Positions 56,083 to 64,000 of a stretch of DNA of 64,000 bases are shown piece by piece (positions within the stretch are counted from its first letter, which is position 1; the number at the start of each line of letters is the position of its first letter). A model generated the notes under the pieces. That model saw nothing but the letters and a program-made list of their open reading frames with translations. It was not told the DNA's origin and made no database searches. The DNA is taken from NCBI GenBank assembly GCA_020796225.1, contig CM036764.1, positions 57,245,817 to 57,309,816 of the forward strand. The letters are read 5' to 3'. The position numbers were made by a program, and so were the translations under genes. This DNA is from Arion vulgaris (taxonomy: Eukaryota > Mollusca > Gastropoda > Stylommatophora > Arionidae).

Positions 56083-56277
56083 GCCCGCGTACCCAGCGTG
56101 TTCGTAGCGCGTTGGACTACGTGTGACTTGTCCTCTGTAAGTGCGGGTTCAACTCCGCGGACTAGCAGAAAAGCTACAGGTTTCCCAGATTTACGGTGTT
56201 CGTGACACTGAGCCGAAGGGTTACGATGTCCATGACACCGAGCCGAAGACTTTCAGCTCAAGTGCTTCTGGATCGGC
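56083..56277 (+). mobile_element. SINE-A copy upstream of the LINE-Y coding region
   Basis: 'gcccgcgtacccagcgtgtt', the A-box-like 'gtagcgcgttggactacg', the B-box-like 'gggttcaactccg', 'tttacggtgttcgtgacact', and the end at 'ctggatcgg' without an A tail. It could be an insertion into the LINE or part of a composite 5' region. Confidence 0.85.
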
Positions 56278-56799
56278 TGGGGGATGTACTGATGAAAAAT
56301 ATCAGCACCTTGGGACAAGAGAATTGTCCAGTAATTATTCGGAGACAGACACACATGCCAGGACAGGTCTATTCTACCGCCATCGCGCCGCTTGTGGAAA
56401 TGTAAACTTACACACAGCAGGGTGGCCGGAACAATAGTTGTAACGTGACTACAACATACAACTCTTGCCTGTAGTTTAGCTGTAACATGCACAGCGACTA
56501 CAACGATTACATCGCCTATTCGGTGGTCCAACCAGGTGAGGGTAACCGATGGGACTAACAGCATCGGTAATCTAGGCACGGGTCTGTCTATGCGATGCAA
56601 AGACTGGATCCGGCTAACTTTACGGATGGGGCCACTAGTTGGCTCAACGGTTAGAAAGGCGGATCACAGCAGAGCGTTGTGGACCGCATAGAGCACGGCG
56701 AGGCACTTTAGAAAGCCCTGGTCATCCACTGCATCTGGCACTATCTCCAGTCGTCTTAACCTGTCTTGCCCCTGGATACAGATAGTCCTGGACGAGAGA

Positions 56800-57665
56800 G
56801 TGAGGTTGACGAATAGCGCAACTTTTCCTCACTATAATCCAAATACAGCGCAAGATACAGTTTCAGACAACTACACACAACACAAATCACACAACATGAA
56901 GAACAAGCTTAAAGCTCTCACCATAGGCGCGTGGAACGTGCGAACACTATTAGATAACAACAAAGCTGACAGACCTGAGAGACGGACTGCACTCGTGGCT
57001 AGAGAACTGGCACGCTACAATATCGACCTAACTGCCTTGAGTGAGACCAGACTCCCTGACGAGGGTCAGCTGTCAGAGGTGGGCGGTGGTTACACTTTCT
57101 TTTGGAGTGGGAGAGTCAATACAGAACGTCGGGAACGTAGGGTTTGCTGTCAAATCTCATCTTGTGCGCGGCCTCACAGACTCCCAACAAGTGTCAGTGA
57201 CAGAGTGATGACTCTTCAGATCTCACTAGGAGAAAAGAAGAGTGCCACTTTACTCAGCGTCTACGCCCCGACAATGACAACTCCAAGCGAAATCAAGGAT
57301 GGTTTCTACGAGGACCTTGACTCAGCCATCTCAGTGGTCCCAAGGTCTGAGAAGCTCATCATACTCAGGGACTTCAATGCCAGAGTAGGGACAGACCATC
57401 GGGTCTGGGATGGAGTATTAATACTAGACGGCTTGGACAAGTGCAATAGTAATGGGCTTCTATTACTCAGACTATGTGCTGCCCACGACCTAACAATCAC
57501 AAACTCCTTGTTTCGTTTACCAACCCGAAACAAAACGTCATGGATGCATCCCGTTCCAAACAATGGCACCTCATTGACTACGTCATCGTGAGGAAAAGTG
57601 ACAGACGTGACGTCAGAGTCACAAAGGCTATGTGCGTGCAGAATGTTGGACCGATCATAGATTGA
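56800..57665 (+). pseudogene. APE endonuclease domain of LINE-Y
   Basis: 'ALTIGAWNVRTLLDNNKAD' (about 56,918-56,975) is the opening G-x-W-N-V-R-T-L block with the metal-binding Asn. 'DLTALSETRLPDEGQLSE' (57,026-57,079) carries the catalytic Glu. 'LLSVYAPTMTTPSE' (about 57,250-57,292) is the Y-A-P-T block. 'LIILRDFNARVGTDH' (57,355-57,400) is the G-D-F-N-A-R-V-G block with Gly changed to Arg. 'TSWMHP' and 'HLIDYVIVRKSDRRDV' (57,569-57,615) follow in a second frame. The terminal S/T-D-H (here 'DHRLIVSK') is near 57,653 in a third frame. The missing Gly and the two frame changes make it inactive as read. Confidence 0.85.
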
Positions 57666-58639
57666 TAGTGTCAAAGCTTTACCTCCGCATCAAGTCTAGA
57701 AAACGTCTCCAGGGTTGCAAACCAACAAAAAAGTTGGCAGTCTCCAAATTGAAAAGCTCCGCTGTCACCGAAAGTTTAATAAGAGACCTGGAGGACAAGT
57801 TGAAGGACCTTCAGTTTGGCAAAACCAGCGTGGACGAGGACTGGACTGCCCTCAGAGACACCGTGTACCTATCTACCTCTGAGCTCATAGGACACTCTGT
57901 ACGCAAGAGCCACGACTGGTTTGACGAAAATGACGAAGAAATAAAGTCTATTCTCCTCATGATACATAATACAGAGCCTATCAAAATGACCGTCATCATC
58001 ATCCAAAAAACAGCTTTCCTAGATGCTCGGAGAAGGGCTCAAGCGAGAATCAGGAAATTACAAGACGCTTGGCTAAGCAAAAAATCTGATGAAATCCAAA
58101 TATATGCAGACAGACATGATTGCAAACGCTTCTACGATGCCCTAAAAACTATTTACGGCCTCATAATCTCACCCCACACCTATACTGATGCAGGTGGAGC
58201 AAGGCTACTAATTTACAAACCTCAGATATTAAACCGCTGGGCAGAACACTTCGTTCTGTCCTCAACCATCCATCCACTATATGTTATGAAGCCATAGAGC
58301 GCATGCCTCAGGTCCCAATCAATGCCAAGCTTGATATTCCATCTACCTAAGCAGAGGTCAAGAAGGCAACAAGCCAGATGTCCAGCGGGAAGGCACCGGA
58401 GTGCGGACTCATACCAACAAGTATAAAAGAAGGAGGGCCCATGCTGATGCTAAAATTGACAAGTCTTTTACATCCATTTGGTGAACGAACGTGTTCCACA
58501 GGAACTAAAGGATGCCACTATTGTCCACCTGTACAAGCGGAAAGAAACCGCCAGGCCTGCGATAATCACAGGGGATCTCCCTCCTGTCAATTGCTGGCAA
58601 AATACTGGCCAGAGTCCTCCTCAATCGATTAATCGATCA

Positions 58640-59300
58640 CCTGGAACAGGACTTACTCCTGAGACCCAATGTGGCTTCAGAGCAGGTCGTGGAACAGCAG
58701 ACATGATATTTGCTGCTCGCCAATTACAGGAAAAATGCCAAGAGCAGCACCGTAATCTTTACATGGTCTTTGTCGATCTGACGAAAGCTTTCGACACTGT
58801 CAACAGAGAGGCTCTATGGAAGATCATGGACAAATTTGGATTCCCAGTGAAATTCATCAAGATCGTCCAACAGTTTCACGAGGGCATGATGGCACGTGTG
58901 CTTGACGAAGGAGCTGTCGAAACCTTCCATGTCCAACGGCGTCAAACAGGGCTGTGTACTGGCCGCAACACTCTTCAGCATGATGTTTGCTGCCATGCTC
59001 ACGGATGTCTTTTCGGAAGGCGACGAACATGGGGTAAAGATTAGATACAGGACAGACAGTAATCTATTCAATCTTCGGAGGTTAAAATCCTCCACCAAGG
59101 TAAAGAATCAACTATCTCAAACCTGTTGTTTGCTGATGACTGCGCCTCGCTACCAACTCTGTGGAAGAAATGCAGACTTACATGGACAAGTTCTTAATGG
59201 CCTGTAATAGGTTTGGCCTCACCATTAACACCAAAAAAACAGAAGTCATGTTCCAGCCCGCCCCTAGAGAACATTATTTCGATCCAGTCATCAACATTAA
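58640..59300 (+). pseudogene. Reverse transcriptase core of LINE-Y, frameshifted
   Basis: 'CGFRAGRGTADMIFAARQLQ' (about 58,670-58,728) and motif A 'MVFVDLTKAFDTVNREALW' (58,763-58,820) are in one frame. Motif B 'GVKQGCVLAATLFSMMF' is in another (58,938-58,990). Motif C is 'FADDCA' near 59,130 in a third. 'GLTINTKKTEVMFQPAP' (59,215-59,265) is in the frame that continues to 59,820. All RT motifs are retained and only frame changes break the chain. Confidence 0.85.
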
Positions 59301-60085
59301 ACATCCGCGTCTCCAGTCAACGAACAACTTTGCTTATCTTGGCAGCCTCCTATCCAGATCGGCAAACATAGATTCTGAGGTCAACAATAGGATATCCAAA
59401 GCCAGTGCTGCGTTCGGAAGGTTACGTGTCACTGTGTGGGAACGGAAGGGGATAAGCATAGTCACAAAGCTGAAAGTTTACCAGGCCATAGTGCTAACCA
59501 CGCTGCTGTACGCAAGCGAGACATGGACAGTGTATAGCAGACACCCAAGAAAATTAAACCATTTCCACACAATCTGTCTACGCAGAATACTAAAAATAAA
59601 CTGGCAGGACAAAATTCCAGATAACGAAGTCCTCACAAGAGCAAAGATCCCAAGCGTCAACACCCTGTTGCAGAAGGCCCAACTGAGATGGGTCGGTCAC
59701 GTTGCTCGAATGCCTGATAAACGCATCCCAAAACAGTTGATGTATGGCGAGCTTGAAGGGGGCAGCCGTTTAGCTGGTGGACAGAAAAACGCTTTAAAGA
59801 CACTCTTAAAGTATCTCTGAAATGCTTCGATATAGACAATACGTGCTGGGAATCCTTGCGCAAGATCGCCAAATGTGGCGCTGTAACAGCAAAGGAACCG
59901 AATAGCTGAGAATCATCGTATTGTTGAGTCACAGAGAAAACGAGCAGCGCGAAAGACAGACACAACACACGCCATGTCTAACCTTGATCATGTATGCCCC
60001 ATGTGGTCGGGGATTCTGTTCTAGAATTGGACTCTACAGTCACCTCCGCACACACCAGGGAGGTGCAACAGCACATGTCTGAGAT
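59161..60085 (+). pseudogene. LINE-Y thumb, C-terminus and C2H2-like tail
   Basis: 'FAYLGSLLSRSANIDSEVNN' (about 59,330-59,388), 'TTLLYASETWTVYSRHPRKL' (about 59,498-59,557), 'CLRRILKINWQDKIPDNEVL' (59,575-59,635) and 'LRWVGHVARMPDKRIPKQLM' (59,683-59,742) are open in one frame to 59,820. After a frame change, 'CGRGFCSRIGLYSHLRTHQG' (59,999-60,060) is the family's C2H2-like ending, with Y-A-P-C where the pattern C-x-x-C is expected. The stop is at 60,078-60,080. Confidence 0.8.
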
Positions 60086-60119
60086 TGTTGTCATCATCGC
60101 TTGCGATGGACGGCTATTA

Positions 60120-60365
60120 TTACATCATAGCAATGGTACATCATAACAATGGTACATCATAGCAATGGTACATCATATCAATGGTACATCATAGCAATCG
60201 TACATCATAGCAATGGTGCATCAAAGCAATGGTGCATTACAGCAATGGTACATCATAGTAATGGTACATCATAGCAGTGGTACATCACAGCAATGGTACA
60301 TCATAGCAATGGTACATCATAGCACTGGTAAATCATAGCAATGGGACATCATAGCAATGGTACGT
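60120..60365 (+). repeat. 16-bp tandem array at the LINE-Y 3' end, about 15 copies
   Basis: The unit is 'tacatcatagcaatgg', with single-base variants. It begins immediately after the LINE-Y 3' end ('cggctattat'). The same 21 bp that starts the array also stands once at 55,867-55,887, before the element. Confidence 0.9.
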
Positions 60366-60479
60366 ACCTAGAAAGCAGTAGCCAATATTATCTTCTGTCT
60401 TCTCCATTTGTTGTCATCCTACTACTAGCTGTTGCCCAGTGTAGCGGTTTTCTGTTTTTGTCTTGCAATGTTATATTGG

Positions 60480-60750
60480 CTTGCGCTGTGATAGTTATTG
60501 TTGTTCTTTGACAGGATTCTGATATGCAATTTTAATGTGTTTTATGTTTTTCCTCTCACCTTTTTTTCTGGTGTTCTGTTTTAGAAGACTGTATAATGTG
60601 GAGTTTGGTTGCATTCTTATTAAGAGGCCAAACCACTTAATTCTTTGTTTATCAATGTAATTCCTGCAAGGTTCTGTCCCAACTTGCTGTGTTATGTTAA
60701 TAATATAAACACGCAAATCTAGGTAGGACAATGAGAATACTACAGACTAA
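60480..60750 (-). mobile_element. LINE C-terminal fragment, antisense
   Basis: Antisense codons give 'IDKQRIKWFGLLIRMQPNS' and 'KQNTRKKGERKNIKHI', the R-[RL]-[RK]-W-[FY]-G-H-[VL]-x-R-M block of LINE pol C-termini with His lost. Short and dead. Confidence 0.55.
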
Positions 60751-60821
60751 TGAAATGGTAACTGAAGATGGAGAATAAGATCAACACGACCGAAATATTG
60801 TTGTCAATATATATATATATA

Positions 60822-61005
60822 TATGTCCTTTTTCCTTGTTACAGACGGTCAACTCCCAAGTGTTTTACTGTGAAAACTTCTGAGTTTCCTTTTCTCTTTA
60901 TCTTTCAGCTAATGCATAAGTCTCTTCTATAAAGACTCGCGCCCTTGCACAATATCCTTTCCACACAACTCTGTCATCAACTAGTTTTTACTTGTCAAAA
61001 TACGA
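60822..61005 (-). mobile_element. LINE-Y-like 3' end fragment, antisense
   Basis: It matches 21,448-21,640 ('agtgttttactgtgaaaact', 'tctgagttt', 'gcataagtctcttct'). Antisense reading resembles the last W-[KR]...E-x-x-x-A-E-x-K-R segment of the protein. A (ta)n run precedes it at 60,809-60,824. Confidence 0.55.
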
Positions 61006-61074
61006 ATGAAATAGTCATCATTTTGTTCTTGAACATGTCATGAGAAAAGAAATTTTAGAACACACGGCGTTTCT

Positions 61075-61112
61075 CTGTTTGTTTGTTTGTTTGTTTGTTT
61101 GTTTGTTTGTTA
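61075..61112 (+). repeat. (tttg)n microsatellite
   Basis: Nine or ten copies of tttg without interruption. Confidence 0.95.
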
Positions 61113-61144
61113 GTGGACTAGAATTCTTTAAATCGAAGCATCAC

Positions 61145-61410
61145 CTGTGTGTGTTGCAGGGCTCTCAAGGGAGCAAAGAATATAACACTGCGACCTACAA
61201 GGCATGTCATAAGAGGCGGCAGAGGTAGGGGCCTAGGTAAGCTACAATATTTAAAAAAAAGAGTCGCAGAGATCGGATGTGCTGGCCTACTTGTTTGTAG
61301 ACGATTAACTTGCACACCGTTCAATCACTCTTAAGCTCAGATGACATACAAATCACAAAGATTGGTTAACAAGTGGTCGATAGGGAGCGTTCGAAGAAGA
61401 AGAAGAAATC
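61145..61410 (+). mobile_element. SINE-B (B1) copy
   Basis: 'caagggagcaaagaatataa', the core 'catgtcataagaggcggcag', 'gggcctaggtaagctacaat', 'gagatcggatgtgctggcct' and a gaagaagaag tail. It has the same layout as the copies at 18.9 and 38.3 kb. Confidence 0.75.
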
Positions 61411-61619
61411 GATACACTGCCTGTTTGACATAGTACCAGAATCAGTTTGATTTATTTCCAGATGTATATTATTGTCAAGCTAATTTCATAACGTGAAAAA
61501 TATAAACATTTGATCTACAATAATTTTCTATTTTCTCCAAATGACACTTATTACAGTTGAAGGAAGTGAATGGTGCAAGATGGCATAGACGAGTTGATTG
61601 TGACTGGGACCGTTGACAA

Positions 61620-62760
61620 AGACCTCTTACATGATGATAATCATCATCATAGAACAGCTTGTCCTGAGCAGACCTTTGACATCTTAACCGACCTTCGGAA
61701 TTTCTCTCTATATATTTGGCCAGAAAGCAGTCGTTATGCTCAATTTATCAGTAACATACCTTGTGCATTGTCTACGCTGCATTTATCTATGTCTGCTCCA
61801 ATAACGCTTCTTCTTTAATGATCTTCACCAACCCTTCGTGTCTTTTAATATTTTCAAAACGATTTAATTTGTGCTCATTATTGTTTGTAACATCAGGTAA
61901 TCATATGTTATTTTGAGTTCCTTTTGGATAGATATTTTTGTTTTTCGTTCCAGAAGCACTTGACTTCATCTCTTCGGCTCGGTGCCATGGATATCGTAAC
62001 CTTTCGGTTCGGTGCCACGAACACCGTGAATCTGGGAACCTCTGGCATTTCTGATTCACAGAGGGCAAGTCCCCGTAGCTCCACACTATGAACACGCTGG
62101 GCAGGCGGGCTCTGGATAGATATATGTGTTCATTTCTCTTTTCATGATATACGAATGACATTTCTGTACAATGTATATTACAAGAAATATATATTTTTCG
62201 CTGACTTTTAAATAGCCATGCTTCACACTATTACGTAAGCCACTGTGAATCTGATCTCTCTTATTATTCCATTCTTTGTTTTCCTACTAGTTCCATCCCA
62301 TACTGCTTTAATTATTAATTTGTTTGTTGTTTTCAATTTTTCTTTATCCCATTTTCATCTCTTGTAAAAGAAAACTGAGATATTTAAAACTGTTTACATT
62401 TATTTTCTACTGTCTTGATAAAAATATTCTTTGTCCTGCCCATGTTATCTGTTTTCGTTATATTTGTTTTTAATACTTTCAGATATAGTTTTAGTTTTTC
62501 ACTTGTATCTTTCGTGCTGGCATTATTTTCACAATGGGTTTTTGCTATGTTGACTATAACTCTGTATCGATAGCATATCTTAGTTTAGATATTTCTTTTC
62601 TTCCGATTATAAGAGAATCGTATTTTTCATATTCGTTATTTTCTGCAATATTCAACATGATGTTTTCTAAATATATATTAAATAAACAATTGGACAGAAT
62701 GCAACCTTGTCTTACTTCCTTATGTCAAATTATGTGGATGTATTACTGAACGTATTACTT
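61620..62760 (-). mobile_element. LINE-W copy, antisense, split by SINE-A
   Basis: Antisense motif B reads 'EVRQGCILSNCLFNIYLENI' (about 62,665-62,725), and motif C should be near 62,560, where 'LRYAIDT' replaces L-R-Y-A-D-D-T. The 3' part at 61,630-61,930 matches 37,720-38,000 ('atcatcatagaacagcttgt', 'ttttgagttccttttggata'). The copy is 5'-truncated and carries the SINE-A described next. Confidence 0.7.
61936..62112 (-). mobile_element. SINE-A copy with 11-bp duplication inside LINE-W
   Basis: 'tggatagatat' stands on both sides (61,925-61,935 and 62,113-62,123). The antisense strand reads the SINE-A order 'gcccgcctgcccagcgtgtt' ... 'ggtgttcgtggcaccgaacc' to the tail. The tRNA-like part lacks about 25 bp around the B box. 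The LINE-W copy at 37,990 has this site unoccupied. Confidence 0.9.
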
Positions 62761-62910
62761 GTAAACATAGCATATGCTAGGCGATTTAGGTTCAACTTTA
62801 AAGTTATCGTTTTATTTTTGCTATATTTATATCACGAGTATTTATTGCAAAATTTTAATTTTCTGCTTTCATCTTTCTCTTTACAATGTTGTATTTCTTT
62901 AACAATTTAG

Positions 62911-63105
62911 AAAACACCCAGGAAGGCGATGGAATTTTCAAGTCACTGAGAAAACACGTGAACAATGCACGTACATTGAAAATTGTGTTACGTGTGCCTG
63001 AAGCTACATGTGATGATACTGGATCGTATGAGTGCTATTTTTCAGCTCATACCACTACTCCGACTGTAGGTCTACGTCAAATATATGGAAATTTGATAGT
63101 TACAT
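62911..63105 (+). CDS. Ig-like exon, phase 1-1, resembling snail FREP/VIgL Ig domains
   Basis: The exon is bounded by a 3' splice site 'tttctttaacaatttag' ending at 62,910 and a 5' splice site 'gtgagt' at 63,106-63,111. It is 195 bp with both ends in phase 1, the usual arrangement of exons that code for Ig domains. It encodes 'LKIVLRVPEATCDDTGSYEC', in which D-x-G-x-Y-x-C is the Ig F-strand hallmark, followed by a strand ending 'GNLIVT'. The first Ig Cys would lie in the exon before this one, outside the readable neighbourhood. No fibrinogen or lectin exon was found in the window. Family and gene are inferred; an isolated pseudo-exon is possible. A broken relative lies at 18,601-18,801. Confidence 0.55.
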
Positions 63106-63264
63106 GTGAGTATCCTTTAGATTAAACATTATATTCATTTGTTTAAATCAGTGGTTCTCAGATTTTTGAAGTTATGGATCACTTGAAGTCCTACACAAAA
63201 ATCGTAGGCTCATTACACATAAAAACTTAATAAAAAAAGGTACAAAAAGTAAAGATATACAGAT

Positions 63265-63440
63265 GTATTTGGAAAGTGCTCATCATCAGGTGCCATGCAG
63301 GCTGTCATGACGATATGGATCTCACAATCACTGTCGTTAGTGTTTGCTTCAACTCAGATGTTGACGCTCTACCGTCCATGAAGGCTATCCACAATTTTCT
63401 CTCTCTGTCTTCCTATGTCTCGTCTTCCTGCTGAAATTGA
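63265..63440 (-). mobile_element. LINE-Z 3' end fragment, antisense
   Basis: Antisense 'ggaagacagagagagaaaat', 'ggtagagcgtcaacatctga' and 'gcatggcacctgatgatga' match 18,335-18,470. It is the terminal 170 bp with the tga-type tail. Confidence 0.7.
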
Positions 63441-63539
63441 TACGTACTTTAATTCATTATTTAATTTCTGTCTATGAGAAGCATGGACCTGATGTGTATT
63501 TGCGATTTTTTTGTCCTGGAGCCCGATGGTACCGCCTTG

Positions 63540-63692
63540 ATGAACACTGATCTGGGTTTTTAAAGGGGATATAGCAGCTTACAGGAAACATGGCTATTAG
63601 ATTGCTGGTTTACCGCCGTAAAACACTGATTGGGATTTTCAAGGGAATATGGCAACTATACAGGAAACATGGCTATTAGATTGCTGGTCAGT
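63540..63692 (+). repeat. Two-copy tandem repeat, about 75 bp
   Basis: 'caggaaacatggctattaga' followed by 'ttgctggt' occurs at 63,581 and 63,661 with matching upstream 'aacactgat...ggg...ttt' segments. Confidence 0.8.
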
Positions 63693-63734
63693 GAAAAAAA
63701 GGTCACAAATTAGTCTGACCGGACTTAGACACAA

Positions 63735-63965
63735 ATGAACCTTGACTATTGAGTCGGCTTTGCTGTGCACAATAAACTTGAAATCTATCCTACACCAGTA
63801 GCTGTATCAGAGCGAATAATATCCCTTCTACACTGTGTAAATGGTGGACTCCTAAGCATCATAAGTGTCAACGCTCCAACATTAACAGCGTTTGCAGAAG
63901 ATAAAGACAAGTTTTATGACTCATTACAGAACGTCGATAACTCATTTTCAGGCGATGGGGCAATT
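63735..63965 (+). pseudogene. APE endonuclease fragment of a LINE
   Basis: 'GFAVHNKLEIYPTPVAVSER' in part and then 'LLSIISVNAPTLTAFAEDKD' with 'KFYDSLQNV' are readable at about 63,755-63,940. This is the L-x-x-[VI]-[SY]-x-Y-A-P-T...K-D-x-F-Y-x-x-L block of LINE endonucleases, with Tyr changed to Asn. The window ends soon after, so the rest of the element is not visible. Confidence 0.65.
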
Positions 63966-64000
63966 GTAAAAATTTTTTGCCCCATTAAAATTGCACTTAG

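Larger units (their letters stand above)
55888..60125 (+). mobile_element. LINE-Y, nearly full length but frameshifted
   Basis: A 5' UTR-like region is followed by an APE endonuclease (56,896-57,600), a linker, reverse transcriptase (about 58,660-59,300), a thumb/C-terminus (to 59,820) and a final C2H2-like tail (59,990-60,080). The 21-bp repeat 'catagcaatggtacatcata'+a occurs at 55,867-55,887 and again at 60,126-60,146, which fits a target duplication and would bound the element. A SINE-A lies in the presumed 5' UTR. The family is that of the proteins often mislabelled craniofacial development protein 2. Clade (RTE or a close relative) is not certain. Confidence 0.75.

Noticed and set aside
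56083..56160. A true tRNA gene
   Set aside because: A- and B-box-like strings are present, but the stem pairs do not form a cloverleaf. The segment continues into a body found in three other copies, so it is a SINE head.

Overview
The window is metazoan repeat-rich DNA, most likely from a mollusc and probably a gastropod. The support is indirect. It contains a Maverick/Polinton DNA element, several APE-type LINEs, Penelope-like elements with a GIY-YIG domain, and tRNA-headed SINEs carrying the core tgtcgtaagaggcgact. It also has a phase 1-1 Ig exon that recalls the Ig domains of snail FREP/VIgL proteins. I found no complete host gene, no rRNA or tRNA gene and no CRISPR. Nearly all recognisable coding sequence is broken transposon.

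Layout. 0.7-2.8 kb: LINE debris, including two RNase H pieces. 3.32-15.52 kb: a Maverick/Polinton with terminal inverted repeats of about 1 kb. Reading rightward it holds two small Polinton-associated ORFs, an integrase, a penton/fibre-like protein, a pVI-like protein, a double jelly-roll major capsid protein and an adenain-like protease. An RTE-type LINE (about 11.2-14.24 kb) sits inside it. No PolB or packaging ATPase was recognised. The left arm and interior are full of homopolymer runs and frameshifts that the right arm lacks, so much of the decay may be consensus error. 17-24.7 kb: two Penelope-like fragments, a LINE 3' end, an IS630-Tc1-mariner transposase relic and an antisense LINE. 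26.5-28.2 kb: a 49-bp minisatellite with a SINE inside. 30.8-33.2 kb: an antisense LINE and a P-element/THAP9-like transposase relic.

34-47.5 kb is a mosaic of SINEs, LINE 3' ends and six tandem arrays. At least three of these arrays have repeat units that can be read in a neighbouring transposon (two in the same LINE 3' region, one in a SINE tail). 47.9-55.17 kb is one satellite of about 7.3 kb with 45- and 57-bp units. 55.9-60.1 kb carries a nearly full-length but frameshifted LINE, bordered by a 21-bp repeat that also seeds a 16-bp array. 61-64 kb holds SINEs, LINE pieces and the Ig-like exon.

The genes do not form a working pathway. The window is a record of nested insertions and of transposon ends being turned into tandem repeats. 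The most interesting object is the Polinton, a virus-like element that has kept the structural half of its gene set. All family assignments were made by eye from protein motifs; no database search was run.
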